A stretch of 64,000 bases of DNA, from contig NZ_CP054044.1 of NCBI RefSeq assembly GCF_013282745.1, forward strand, positions 806,001 to 870,000. The letters run 5' to 3'. The DNA comes from Yersinia bercovieri ATCC 43970 (GTDB lineage: Bacteria > Pseudomonadota > Gammaproteobacteria > Enterobacterales > Enterobacteriaceae). Positions 1 to 13,976 of the stretch are shown here, piece by piece (position 1 is the first letter of the stretch; the number at the start of each line of letters is the position of its first letter). The notes below the pieces were generated by a model. That model searched no databases. It was not told the origin of the DNA and worked only from the letters and a program-made list of their open reading frames with translations. The translations under genes and the position numbers were made by a program.

Positions 1-737
1 TTAGCCTCACCGCCCCCCTACAGTCACTCGGCGAAATCATCCGCCATTACTGTTGTGATGTACTGCTTGTCACGGGGCACCCCGCTTGCCTACCAGGTGT
101 TCAGGCACTGTTGCGCTACCTGCAACCCGTCCCCATCAGTCGTATTGTCTGGTTAGGGGGTTATCCCATTCACCGACAATTTCCTTTTGGTCGTCATGGC
201 TGTGTTGCGAACCCGAAATCAACCGCAGCCCTGGGCGCCATGTTATACCGGCTGGCGATCGACTTGCGTCTGCCTGGTTTCAATTTTAAAGCGGCAGATA
301 TCCAAGCCTATTCCACCATTCGTTATCTCGGCGTGCTTGATGGCAGTCATAATTTGCATGAGGATAATGTCTGGTATGCCGATATTGACCTGGATAACCC
401 CGACGCGCATCTGGATAGCCAGCTTTGCTTCCCACTGAGGGGGGATACCTATTTGGGCTTCCGCCAGTTGGCGGATGCACACTGGCCAGCGACGCCACTG
501 TATATACTGAAAATAACCACTCCCGAGTTAGCTAAGCGCATTGCTGGCGATGGCGTATTGTATGTCCGGCTACAATATGACCCACATAGTGCCGACTTTT
601 CACTGGTGGAAGCCAAAATGCAGGATGGCAGCCCCGTCCCACTCACAGCCCTGAAATTAAAACTAAATACCCTTGCCAACAGCTATAGCGGAGCAAATCA
701 CTACTGGATCGATAGCGGGAGTGTCTACTCAAAATGA
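1..737 (+). CDS. srfB: SrfB virulence-associated protein, C-terminal part (5' end outside window)
   Basis: The reading frame is open from the first bases of the window (frame 3) to a TGA at 735-737, so this is the 3' end of a longer gene. About 244 residues are visible. They include TGHPACLPGVQ and VARL-like spacing typical of the C-terminal part of SrfB, a large protein of Salmonella/Yersinia srfABC loci whose biochemical role is not established. The stop overlaps the start of the next gene in ATGA, so the two genes are translationally coupled. The assignment rests on the sequence character together with the adjoining SrfC homologue; SrfA would lie further upstream, outside the window. Confidence 0.8.
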   Translation, partial: SLTAPLQSLGEIIRHYCCDVLLVTGHPACLPGVQALLRYLQPVPISRIVWLGGYPIHRQFPFGRHGCVANPKSTAALGAMLYRLAIDLRLPGFNFKAADIQAYSTIRYLGVLDGSHNLHEDNVWYADIDLDNPDAHLDSQLCFPLRGDTYLGFRQLADAHWPATPLYILKITTPELAKRIAGDGVLYVRLQYDPHSADFSLVEAKMQDGSPVPLTALKLKLNTLANSYSGANHYWIDSGSVYSK

Positions 738-2899
738 ATCCATCTGACCCGATGCTAACTCATCTGACGAACTGGTTACAACGTACCCGTGAGCACTCTC
801 CACAGCTGCATCTTGAAGCGGACGGGCTGCTGGCACGACTCACTCATTGGTGCCATCGTCAGCAAAAAATTAGCGCGCTAAGCCACACGCCAATGACCCT
901 TGGCTTGTATGGCAACGCCATTGAAGGCAAGCATCATTTACTCAAAATGATCATCACTGAGGGGCGAGATGAGCTGTATGTTCAGTTGGGTGAAAACACA
1001 CTTAACTACCTGACACACATCAACCCCGGTCATGGGCCAACCTCAATGGCGGTGCGTTTCACCGATGCGCAGCAACCCGTGGTAGAGAATTACCCGCTGT
1101 TACTGACCTTGTTCAGTGAAAGTGAGTTAGCCCAACGGCTGATACGCCAACATCCGCCGGGTCACCCCTCCCAGCCGCGATCCAGCAGTGTTATTACGGC
1201 TACCTTAGCCAAGCTACAAGCACGACGTCAGCCAGAGCCGAATGCCGGCATGACCAGCGAACAGTTCTCATCAATAATGCACTGTTATCAGCAGAATATT
1301 CGCCAGCCATATCAACTGGATGATGGGCTTCAGTACCAGATGGCAGAATTGGCACCTTGGTTGAGTCTCACTGACCGCGCGGAATTACTGTCACTATTAT
1401 GGGGAGGGAATGCAGCGCTAACATCCCAATGGCGGCAACAAGCTCAAACACTCAAACAGTTGGGAAACCTCTCTCACGTTTTAGCACCAGCCAGTTTGGT
1501 TGTTGATGGCTTCCTCCTTCCCCGCGAAGGATTCCTGCTCCCGATTTCGTCAGAGCAATCGGTGCAAGAGGTTGATGTTATTGTTTGCTTGCGTAAAAAT
1601 GCAGCCGCACCCACATACCAAAGCATCACCGAGCAGGAACTGGCGCGTGTTTGTGCTGAAATCACATTCACACTCAGCCACCCATCTGCACTCGCTGGTG
1701 TCGAACTGGTGGATATCCCAACACACCAATTAAGTGACTATCAAGAGCGCCTACAACCGGACACCTTGTTGATCTGTGATGCCGCGATGGATGCTCAACA
1801 TGTCTCGCCGATGGCGAAGAGTTTGGCACAGTGGGTTCAACACACCCAGCCGCAGAGCCAAAACAGTCTGCCTCGACTGATCTGGGCCATCACGCCATTC
1901 GATATGCGTTTTACCCAAGGTAAACCTTATGATAAGGCCGTTCAGCAGGCGATTACCGCACTTGGTATCCGCTGGGGGACATTGCAGGCCGTGGATAAGC
2001 GTAACATGGCGAGCTTACAGGAGTGGCTGGCTGTCGCATTAAATACATCATGCCGTCAGCATCGGCAGAGCGCGCTCCAGCGCACCCTAACAGAGCAGGT
2101 TGCCCAGCAATTTCAGCGTCTTTATTTAAGCAGTGACATCAGCGCGACGAACCATCAGCAACAAGCCGAAGATCTCATTCGTACACTGCAAACTCAAGCG
2201 GCCCAGCACGGTGAACTTATTGACCAACTCAGCCTCCCCCGAGAGAGTATTCATCAGTGCTGGTTGCAATACCACCAGAAGGTCTTCAACAAACCTAAAG
2301 ATCTTGAGCTAAAAATCGATCTGTTTGCGGATGACGATCTGGCCCCGCTGACGCCGTCAATCAGCAAAAATTGCGACTTCGCCTCACAAGTGTATGCGCT
2401 ATGGGTCGGCCATTTGCGCCAGTGGGCGCATCGCCAGACCACCCTACCGTCATGGGGACTGGACTCAGCCCAACGTCAAACACTGTGTGACATTCTTATC
2501 TCCACAGGCAACCGGCTTAAACTTCAACTGACCTTGGCAAAGGCACTGGCACAAAATGAGAGTGATGCCGCCATCGCCATTACCCGTGCCGCAAATGTCA
2601 TAAACGACTTTGTTGGCTGGCTGGGATATAACCAGACGCCATTAGCCGATCGCCCAATAAGCCGGATAAGTAAAGAATCAGCGATCTTTGCCCCGCCGCC
2701 TCAGGCGAGTGCAGACAACCGCTTGACCTCTCTTGGCGCACCAACCACGGCGGTCAATGCAATATATATCTATGACTGGCTGGTCGCACTATTACACCGC
2801 GCCAATGAGAGCCGCCCCTGCTACGAGGATATTGATGATAAACAACGCAAGGCACTACAACTGCTGATTCACTCCCTATTTGGCGACATCAAGCCTTAA
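734..2899 (+). CDS. srfC: SrfC-like putative virulence effector, 721 aa
   Basis: A full-length 721-residue protein that follows srfB with a 4-bp ATGA overlap, as in other srfABC operons. Near residue 55 it has a P-loop-like segment (GLYGNAIEGKHHLL). This matches G-x4-G-K, but the usual Ser/Thr after Lys is His, so nucleotide binding may be weak or lost. The rest is Gln- and Leu-rich and helical in appearance, with no signal peptide or clear membrane segment. SrfC has been called a virulence effector because of co-regulation with type III secretion genes in Salmonella; the function is unproven. No strong terminator is visible downstream. Confidence 0.8.
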   Translation: MNPSDPMLTHLTNWLQRTREHSPQLHLEADGLLARLTHWCHRQQKISALSHTPMTLGLYGNAIEGKHHLLKMIITEGRDELYVQLGENTLNYLTHINPGHGPTSMAVRFTDAQQPVVENYPLLLTLFSESELAQRLIRQHPPGHPSQPRSSSVITATLAKLQARRQPEPNAGMTSEQFSSIMHCYQQNIRQPYQLDDGLQYQMAELAPWLSLTDRAELLSLLWGGNAALTSQWRQQAQTLKQLGNLSHVLAPASLVVDGFLLPREGFLLPISSEQSVQEVDVIVCLRKNAAAPTYQSITEQELARVCAEITFTLSHPSALAGVELVDIPTHQLSDYQERLQPDTLLICDAAMDAQHVSPMAKSLAQWVQHTQPQSQNSLPRLIWAITPFDMRFTQGKPYDKAVQQAITALGIRWGTLQAVDKRNMASLQEWLAVALNTSCRQHRQSALQRTLTEQVAQQFQRLYLSSDISATNHQQQAEDLIRTLQTQAAQHGELIDQLSLPRESIHQCWLQYHQKVFNKPKDLELKIDLFADDDLAPLTPSISKNCDFASQVYALWVGHLRQWAHRQTTLPSWGLDSAQRQTLCDILISTGNRLKLQLTLAKALAQNESDAAIAITRAANVINDFVGWLGYNQTPLADRPISRISKESAIFAPPPQASADNRLTSLGAPTTAVNAIYIYDWLVALLHRANESRPCYEDIDDKQRKALQLLIHSLFGDIKP

Positions 2900-3045
2900 A
2901 AAGAGTCAGGCTACATATCTTGTAAAGGAAACATTCCACGTAGGAATTCCATTGATATGATTAATTTTATTTATGCATCAAATGATAGGCTTATACTTAT
3001 CACGGCCATCAATAATTTAATTCAGATCATACAGGAGTGAGAGTC

Positions 3046-3621
3046 ATGCTTAATATTGATCGAAAATACCTCATGAATCTTGATGAAAGTGCATTAAAAA
3101 AACAGCGATTGATCATGCGGATCATTGCCGTGCTACTGCTCTTAGGCGGGATATTCTGCCTGATTAACCCATTAGCCTCCGGCGTGGTGCTGAGCAAGAT
3201 CATTGGTATTCTGCTACTACTCAGTGGTATCGCCCTGATTGTCGGAATGGTGACCAACCGCCGCGCCCATGACCTCTGGCCGATGGTGACCGGTATTTTG
3301 CTCGGCGTGGCATACATTGTTATGGGTTATGTATTCGTCACAAATCCAGCAATCGGCATGATAAGTCTGGCGGTGGTACTGGCCGTGCTCTTTGCCTTTG
3401 GTGGGGTAATGCGGCTAATCACCGGTTTTAAAACATGGAAAATGCCGGGCGCATGGTTACAGATCTTGCTAGGGGTGTTGGATCTGGTGATCACCTATCT
3501 ATTGGTCAGCGCCGGGCCATTGATGTCGATCACCATGGTCACCACCTTGGTCGGGATTGAGATGCTGTTCAGTTCATTTAGCTGCTTTATGGTTGCGAGC
3601 CTCTATAAACGCGACGCCTAG
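3046..3621 (+). CDS. HdeD-like (DUF308) inner-membrane protein, 191 aa
   Basis: Start chosen at ATG 3046, eight bases after the Shine-Dalgarno AGGAG at 3033-3037; an upstream in-frame GTG at 3037 overlaps that site and is unlikely. About six hydrophobic segments are spaced through the protein (for example residues 25-45, 53-70, 80-98, 105-125, 135-155, 160-185), with basic residues in short loops. This is the pattern of the HdeD/DUF308 family, whose E. coli member is linked to acid resistance at high cell density. The acid-fitness island genes hdeA and hdeB are not next to it, so a role in acid stress is only an inference from family. Confidence 0.7.
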   Translation: MLNIDRKYLMNLDESALKKQRLIMRIIAVLLLLGGIFCLINPLASGVVLSKIIGILLLLSGIALIVGMVTNRRAHDLWPMVTGILLGVAYIVMGYVFVTNPAIGMISLAVVLAVLFAFGGVMRLITGFKTWKMPGAWLQILLGVLDLVITYLLVSAGPLMSITMVTTLVGIEMLFSSFSCFMVASLYKRDA

Positions 3622-3636
3622 CCCCCTCCTCTGTGC

Positions 3637-3657
3637 GGTATCCTGATCTGGGATACC
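3637..3657. other. 7-bp inverted repeat downstream of the HdeD-like gene
   Basis: GGTATCC at 3637-3643 pairs with GGATACC at 3651-3657 around a 7-base loop, 16 bases after the stop codon. There is no run of T after it, so it is at best a weak terminator or an RNA 3'-end stabiliser. The rest of the 3658-3857 gap shows no convincing gene. Confidence 0.35.
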
Positions 3658-3821
3658 CTCTTCCAACGTCATATTCATGACCGCTATCACAATCAGCGCA
3701 TCGAAATTTCCCAAGCTGTACGCCACCGTCTAGATTTGAATAAAAAATCTCATCCGACCACTTGCCCAATCCGGCCAGGGCGGCGAGAAATAACAATAAC
3801 GGTTTGGCTATATTGAGCTGA

Positions 3822-5879
<2,058 letters not shown>

Positions 5880-6313
5880 ATTGTGCAGATGAATAATAAG
5901 CAGCGGGTGGTAGCCCCACCCCTGTAACTTCAACTGCGCAGAATAATCACTGTACGACATATCAACGTCCTCCTTCTTAGCCGCATAAGGCCATTTTCAT
6001 CACACCGCAAAATAATGAATATCCATTATTTAATCACGCTAAAAATAACACCGAATATTATTAATAACACTCGTGAATATATGAGTGGCAAATAAAAAAA
6101 ACAGCCGAGAAAAATAATAAAAAATAATTTTTATAAGAATAAAAAACTGAACTCACCAATCGAAATATAATAAATTAACCTCCTTGAATCCCCTTTCCCA
6201 AACCTAACACAATCGCGTGTAGCCACTCAACTACAGCTGAATAAATAATAGCAATCTCTAATATAAAAAGATTGCTTATTATCAACTCAATTACATGGAC
6301 AGTTATATTAATT
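5880..6313. other. AT-rich intergenic region upstream of the autotransporter gene
   Basis: About 430 bases with many A/T runs and no supported gene. A short GGGTGG/CCACCC inverted repeat at 5905-5921 follows the fadH stop without a T run. The A+T bias and weak Shine-Dalgarno context for the next gene fit a horizontally acquired, H-NS-silenced promoter, but that is inference. Confidence 0.4.
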
Positions 6314-9166
<2,853 letters not shown>

Positions 9167-9183
9167 CTGTCAGTAAAACGAAT

Positions 9184-9215
9184 CCCGAATCGCTGATTCA
9201 AATCAGTGATTCGGG
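9184..9215 (+). terminator. Hairpin after the autotransporter gene, merging into the ERIC array
   Basis: CCCGAATCGCTGATT (9184-9198) is complementary to AATCAGTGATTCGGG (9201-9215) with one G-U pair and a tiny loop, 17 bases after the stop codon. It shares the GTGATTCGGG segment with each following ERIC unit, so it appears to be an ERIC core with its middle deleted. It could act as a transcript end, though no T run follows. Confidence 0.55.
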
Positions 9216-9998
9216 TAAGTGCGCGCCGCTAACACCCCTGCGGCTTCAAGCAACAGGAAAATACCCGAAGTCATTGGAGTCGCAGGTAGGCAGCAAGCAA
9301 ATGCATTCCGATGAGCTTACAGCAGTAAGTGATTCGGGTAAGTGCGCACCGCTAACTCCCCTGCGGCTTCAAGCAACAGGAAAATACCCAAAGTCATTGG
9401 AGTCGCAGGTAGGCAGCAAGCAAACGCATCCCGATGAGCTAACAGCAGTAAGTGATTCGGGTAAGTGCGCGCCGCTAACACCCCTGCGGCTTCAAGCAAC
9501 AGGAAAATACCCAAAGTCATTGGAGTCGCAGGTAGGCAGCAAGCAAATGCATCCCGATGAGCTTACATCAGTAAGTGATTCGGGTAAGTGCGCGTAACTA
9601 ACACCCCTGCGGCTTCAAGCAACAGGAATACCCAAAGTCATTGGAGTCGCAGGTAGGCAGCAAGCAAATGCATCCCGATGAGCTTACATCAGTAAGTGAT
9701 TCGGGTAAGTGCGCGTAGCTAACACCCCTGCGGCTTCAAGCAACAGGAAAATACCCAAAGTCATTGGAGTCGCAGGTAGGCAGCAAGCAAACGCATCCCG
9801 ATGAGCTTACATCAGTAAGTGATTCGGGTAAGTGCGCGTAGCTAACACCCCTGCGGCTTCAAGCAACAGGAAAATACCCAAAGTCATTGGAGTCGCAGGT
9901 AGGCAGCAAGCAAACGCATCCCGATGAGCTTACATCAGTAAGTGATTCGGGTAAGTGCGCGTAGCTAACACCCCTGCGGCTTCAAGGACGCAGGGTAT
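9208..9998. repeat. Head-to-tail array of ERIC elements, 123-bp period
   Basis: The motif GATTCGGGTAAGTGCGC recurs at 9208, 9331, 9454, 9577, 9698, 9821 and 9944: six complete periods, 123 bp each except one of 121 bp that has lost two A residues. Each unit carries the ERIC hallmarks: a TACCCAAAGTCATTGGAGT left end, a central GATGAGCTTAC...GTAAGTGATTCGGG dyad and an ACCCCTGCGGCTTCAAG right end. The final copy ends in CAGGGTAT at 9991-9998, a normal ERIC terminus. Because 123 is divisible by three, open frames run through the array on both strands; these are not genes. Copies differ at a few positions (for example GCGCGCC versus GCGCGTAGC), so the expansion is not brand new. Confidence 0.93.
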
Positions 9999-10007
9999 GC
10001 TGGGAAT

Positions 10008-11195
10008 TTAGAAATCGCTATACGACATATCCAAACTCCCGGAACCACCGCCCTCTGAGCGGGATGAGGCTGTTTTCACTGCCTTCAGCACCATAAACTT
10101 CTGATTGGAGTCCAGAGTTTCGCAGTTACCAAACAAACGTTTAAGTTTGTGGAAGTAGTCCAGATGGCGATTCCCGACAATCATCAGCTCACCGCCCACT
10201 TTCAGGCAGCGCTTAGCATCACAAAACATCTGCCACGCAACATGGTCGCTAACCGCGTGCTGCTGATGGAAAGGGGGATTGCACAGCACCAATTGCAGAC
10301 TCTCACGTTCGACACCCGCCAGCCCATGGCTCACCATAAACTCACAGCGCGACAAGTCTTGTGGCCGGTTATAGGTGATATTCAGCTCACTGGAGGCCAC
10401 CGCCATATAGGACTCATCCACAAACAGCATCTCTGCCAGCGGATTTTGCTCCAGTGCGATCAAGCCAACCACCCCATTGCCACAGCCAAGATCCGCGATT
10501 TTACCGCTCACATCATACGGCAGGATCTCCATAAAGAAGCGCGCGCCGATATCCAGATTATTGCGCGAGAAAACGTTCGCGTGGTTATGGATAACATACT
10601 CGGTATTCGCCAGCGGCCAGTCCGTGGTTGCTGGGACTTCTGTCAGCGGCAGATCAGCCACCTCACAGTGGATCAACCGCGCTTTCTTCCAGGCCAGCGT
10701 CGTTTTAGTCGGCCCGAGGATGGTTTCAAACAGTTGCAGGGTCGAGTTATGCACGTCACGAGATTTTGCACCGGCAATAATCACCGTATCCGGCGCAACC
10801 ACCTGGCGCAAAGCACGCAATTGCTGCTCCAGCAGCGCCAGGGCTTTAGGGATCTTAATCACCACCAGCTTAGGGGCCTCGGGCAAAGCATCAATGCTGC
10901 TCAGCAATGTGACGGCTTCTTCGTCCAGATGGTTTAAACGCAAATTATGCGCCGTGGCCAGTTGGCTCATATAAGAGTCACTGACACTGAATGGTCGATG
11001 CGCATGTAAGGCACAGGCCAGCGTACCAAACTGATCGTTAAATACCAGCACCGGGCGACCATCGATTTGGCTTAAGTCAATGTTTTGTAGCAGATATTCA
11101 TCTGCTGCTTCCCACGCCTGTAGGGCATTGGAATTTTCTTGTGGCGGGAAACGCTCAAGTTCAAGGCTCTGCGTTCCCAGTAAGAGTTGGCTCAT
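10008..11195 (-). CDS. rlmG: 23S rRNA (guanine-N2) G1835 methyltransferase
   Basis: Methylates N2 of G1835 in 23S rRNA using S-adenosylmethionine. The start at ATG 11195 has AGGAG five bases upstream; a GTG lies directly before it. The protein is 395 residues with a divergent N-terminal Rossmann-like half and a C-terminal catalytic half. The catalytic half contains the SAM motif [10 protein letters not shown] (near 240) and the catalytic NPPF motif (near 310). The last ~20 residues ([15 protein letters not shown]...) extend beyond my recollection of the E. coli protein and end 10 bases from the ERIC array, so the tail may have arisen from the repeat insertion altering the gene end. Neighbour of fadH and ygjP in E. 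coli. Confidence 0.95.
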   Translation of the reverse strand: MSQLLLGTQSLELERFPPQENSNALQAWEAADEYLLQNIDLSQIDGRPVLVFNDQFGTLACALHAHRPFSVSDSYMSQLATAHNLRLNHLDEEAVTLLSSIDALPEAPKLVVIKIPKALALLEQQLRALRQVVAPDTVIIAGAKSRDVHNSTLQLFETILGPTKTTLAWKKARLIHCEVADLPLTEVPATTDWPLANTEYVIHNHANVFSRNNLDIGARFFMEILPYDVSGKIADLGCGNGVVGLIALEQNPLAEMLFVDESYMAVASSELNITYNRPQDLSRCEFMVSHGLAGVERESLQLVLCNPPFHQQHAVSDHVAWQMFCDAKRCLKVGGELMIVGNRHLDYFHKLKRLFGNCETLDSNQKFMVLKAVKTASSRSEGGGSGSLDMSYSDF

Positions 11196-11198
11196 CAC

Positions 11199-11676
11199 CG
11201 CTCCTGAATAATAAATTTGGGCTGTTTATCCCCTAAAACGGGCGATCAGTAAAATGTTTTTTTACTTAAATGGCATTTTATCGAAACTAAGGCCAGCAAA
11301 ACAAAAAAACACTGAGATCATCCTAAGCAAAGCAGCCAAACAGATAGCTTAGTTAAACCTGTCTTTGATATGGAGATCATATCTTATTAATTATTATTTT
11401 AATGTCAAATCATTATCAATACATTCAATTTTTACCGGCTAAACATAGAATAGTTTCTCGAATATAAAATCGCATTACTAATTGATTTGCCATTATCACT
11501 AATTCATTTACTTAATTAAGTAACAAGTCACCATCAATATTAAAAACTAAAAAATTAATGATTTATCTTTAAATATTACAAGCAAAGTTATCACTCCAGC
11601 TTACGTGTTATTTCTATCATCGATAATGTCTATAGCCAGCAACTGAAGTATCAATTACCAGGAAGGTAAATAAATA
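11199..11676. other. AT-rich divergent intergenic region (rlmG / second autotransporter)
   Basis: Nearly 480 bases, strongly A+T-rich, between two divergently transcribed genes. It must hold both promoters, but I can point to no single convincing -35/-10 pair and see no gene. Confidence 0.4.
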
Positions 11677-13227
11677 ATGTCCTTATTAAATTCTATACAG
11701 CCGGGCCCTTCTTCACTCCCCTCAAATTCATTTAAATATCATATCCCCCATCGTTTAGCACCTTGCGCCAAAGCCATTAGTATTCTGTTACTTATACTGA
11801 GCAATAACGCAGCATGGGCGAGTGTTGATATTGGAAAAAAAGAAAGCGAGCAATTGGCTCAGATGCGGAAGATGGCGCGACACTATACCCACCTAGAGAA
11901 TGAAGCTAATCAGGAGAGACTGCATCCAAATCAGAGCCAAAAGGAAAAATTAGAGTATCTGCAAAAACAGATCCACCAGCAACGGGAACAACTGAATAAA
12001 ATGCACCCGAAGTGGGAGGAGAAAATCAATAAGGAGCAGAAACAGAAATATTGGGATCAGTATGACCAAGAACAGGCCGTGCAGGAAAAGACTACAAAAA
12101 CTAAGAAACCTTTGCCCACTAAAGTTCCTGTAAAAACAGGCAATGCACCGCAAGCAACGAAACCTAAACTGCCTGCCCCCAAAATCACAGCCAAAGCAAA
12201 ACCTGTAGCAAAACCTGTAGTTAAACCTGTAGCTAAACCAGCCCCCATGATTGGAGATAACCCACAGATCGGTAGCTATATCGCGAACCAGATAGCCGCT
12301 CAACAGATGTTTACCACCGATGACCTACAATATCGCCAGAGGGAAGCTCTCTACATTGACCCAATAAGCAGTAAGAAAAAAACGACCAATATGTGGTTGA
12401 ATAGCTCTAGCGCCACAAACCATTTTCATTCGGGCGACAAACAGCTGCATACAAAAAGTTCTCGCTACACTATCCAACTCGGCGGGCCACTGAGCAAATG
12501 GAGCAGTGGCGGAAACGATCAGGGGCTTCTGGGTATCACTGCCGGTTTAGGTCGGGCCAAAAGCAGTAGCTATTCTGCTTCTTCTATTACTTTGTCCCTG
12601 GGATCGGTAGAGGGCTATAACCTTGGCCTATATAATATCTGGTATGCCAATAATAAAACTAAGCTCGGGCCTTATGTTGGTTTGCTCACGCAATACAGTT
12701 TTTTCAAAAATCAAATTAAGATGCCCGGCGATCAAGTGGCCACGAATTATAGGTCTTATCTATTAACTAATACATTGGAATCAGGTTACACCATTCAGCT
12801 GATCGAAAAAGAGAAGGTCAGATTCTCTATACAACCAAATATGAAAGTATCCTCGCAGCGTGCCAGTGGGCTGACACATCAGGAAAGCACTGGAACACAA
12901 ATAACCATCAAGGAGAACAGCTCCATCGCGACCAAATTAGGTGTACGCACAGCACTGGAATTTGATGTTGATACTTCATCGGCTAAAAAGCTGCAAGTCA
13001 GCCCCTCCTTTGAAGCTAATTGGAAACATAACCGCACGAGCGAAGGTGTCTGGCTAAACCACACCCATGTTACACCACAAGGTTATCGTCATATTGCTGA
13101 ACTGAAATTGGGTATTGAAAGTAAAATCAGCAACAACCTACAGCTGTGGGCGAATGTAGGCCAACAATTCGGCCAGCATAAATACGCCGAGACGCAGGCC
13201 ATCATTGGGGGGAATTACCACTTTTAA
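11677..13227 (+). CDS. Autotransporter with short coiled-coil region in place of a beta-helix passenger, 516 aa
   Basis: Start ATG 11677 has GGAAGG ten bases upstream. A long N-region and hydrophobic core end in AAWAS near residue 48. Residues ~50-125 are charged and Gln/Glu/Lys-rich with heptad-like spacing, suggesting a coiled coil. Residues ~135-190 are a Lys-Pro-Val-Ala rich linker (repeated KPVAKPV). Residues ~199-516 are a beta-barrel that begins GSYIAN and ends YHF, matching the start and end of the barrel in the gene at 6314; an internal EGYNLGLY segment also corresponds to NGYNLGVY there. It lacks any Gly-rich beta-helix. The outer-membrane location is well supported; what the short exposed region does is unknown. 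It could be a partner or degenerate relative of the other autotransporter. Confidence 0.82.
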   Translation: MSLLNSIQPGPSSLPSNSFKYHIPHRLAPCAKAISILLLILSNNAAWASVDIGKKESEQLAQMRKMARHYTHLENEANQERLHPNQSQKEKLEYLQKQIHQQREQLNKMHPKWEEKINKEQKQKYWDQYDQEQAVQEKTTKTKKPLPTKVPVKTGNAPQATKPKLPAPKITAKAKPVAKPVVKPVAKPAPMIGDNPQIGSYIANQIAAQQMFTTDDLQYRQREALYIDPISSKKKTTNMWLNSSSATNHFHSGDKQLHTKSSRYTIQLGGPLSKWSSGGNDQGLLGITAGLGRAKSSSYSASSITLSLGSVEGYNLGLYNIWYANNKTKLGPYVGLLTQYSFFKNQIKMPGDQVATNYRSYLLTNTLESGYTIQLIEKEKVRFSIQPNMKVSSQRASGLTHQESTGTQITIKENSSIATKLGVRTALEFDVDTSSAKKLQVSPSFEANWKHNRTSEGVWLNHTHVTPQGYRHIAELKLGIESKISNNLQLWANVGQQFGQHKYAETQAIIGGNYHF

Positions 13228-13248
13228 GTTCCCGCTTTAGCTCAAAAC

Positions 13249-13297
13249 GACCAATGCTGGCAAAGTATGATAGTGATGCTGGTATTGGTCATTTTTT
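13249..13297 (+). terminator. Rho-independent terminator after the second autotransporter gene
   Basis: GACCAAT (13249-13255) pairs with ATTGGTC (13284-13290), with further complementarity inside (GCTGGCA region), followed by ATTTTTT at 13291-13297. It lies 21 bases after the stop. Confidence 0.75.
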
Positions 13298-13376
13298 GTC
13301 TAAACAACAGGAAAACGTTATTATCAGGCTATCAGCACTATCAATAGATTCATCAAATTAGGCAGAGCAAATACAT

Positions 13377-13880
13377 ATGCAGGAACTAAGCTATCTGCAA
13401 GGTTATCCCGAACAGTTACAATCCCAGGTACGCCAACTTATCACTGACCAGCGGCTGGGGAGTGTATTGCGCCAGCGATACCCACAACCTCATGATTTAA
13501 ATACAGATAAAATGCTGTACCAATATACGATTGATCTAAAGAACCAGTATCTGCGCAATGCTCAACCACTGAGTAAAGTTGCCTACGACAGCAAAATTCA
13601 GGTTATGAAACATGCGCTTGGCTTGCACACTGCGATTTCCAGAGTGCAGGGGGGCAAATTAAAAGCCAAAGCAGAGATCCGCGTCGCCACGGTGTTTAAA
13701 AATGCCCCTGAAGCTTTTCTCAAAATGATAGTGGTGCACGAACTGGCTCATTTAAAAGAGAAAGATCACAACAAAGCATTCTACAGTTTGTGCTGTCATA
13801 TGGAGTCGCAATATCATCAGCTAGAGTTTGATACTCGCCTCTATCTGACACACTTGGATCTTTTTGGCACGATTTACTAG
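13377..13880 (+). CDS. ygjP: YgjP-like zinc metallopeptidase family protein (M48/WLM type)
   Basis: 167 residues with the zinc-metalloprotease motif HELAH (in VVHELAHLKEKDH, near residue 120) and a downstream HNKAF segment, as in E. coli YgjP and the UPF/DUF45 family. No signal peptide, so cytoplasmic. E. coli YgjP is reported to be a nucleotide-related phosphatase or metallohydrolase; substrate here is not evident. Position between rlmG and ygjR matches E. coli, apart from the inserted autotransporter. Confidence 0.85.
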   Translation: MQELSYLQGYPEQLQSQVRQLITDQRLGSVLRQRYPQPHDLNTDKMLYQYTIDLKNQYLRNAQPLSKVAYDSKIQVMKHALGLHTAISRVQGGKLKAKAEIRVATVFKNAPEAFLKMIVVHELAHLKEKDHNKAFYSLCCHMESQYHQLEFDTRLYLTHLDLFGTIY

Positions 13881-13976
13881 CATTTACAGGTAAATCGGAG
13901 AAAACCCATCGGTGACTCCAGGGTCATGATAATCTGGCCGTTCACGTGTTTTTCTTCTGTAGGAATGGAGTTCACT

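Noticed and set aside
3587..3796. 69-residue minus-strand frame between the HdeD-like gene and fadH
   Set aside because: No start signal, no recognised similarity, and overlaps the HdeD-like gene end.
9274..9597. A 107-residue repetitive frame, and another on the opposite strand, through the ERIC array
   Set aside because: They exist because the 123-bp period is divisible by three; no ribosome site, no independent support, and they are entirely inside repeats.
9184..9998. Regular repeats suggesting a CRISPR array
   Set aside because: Units are directly joined 123-bp ERIC copies with no unique spacers, and there are no cas genes.
10149..10974. Plus-strand frames of 262 and 165 residues inside rlmG
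   Set aside because: Antisense to a recognised enzyme gene; composition is that of a complementary strand.
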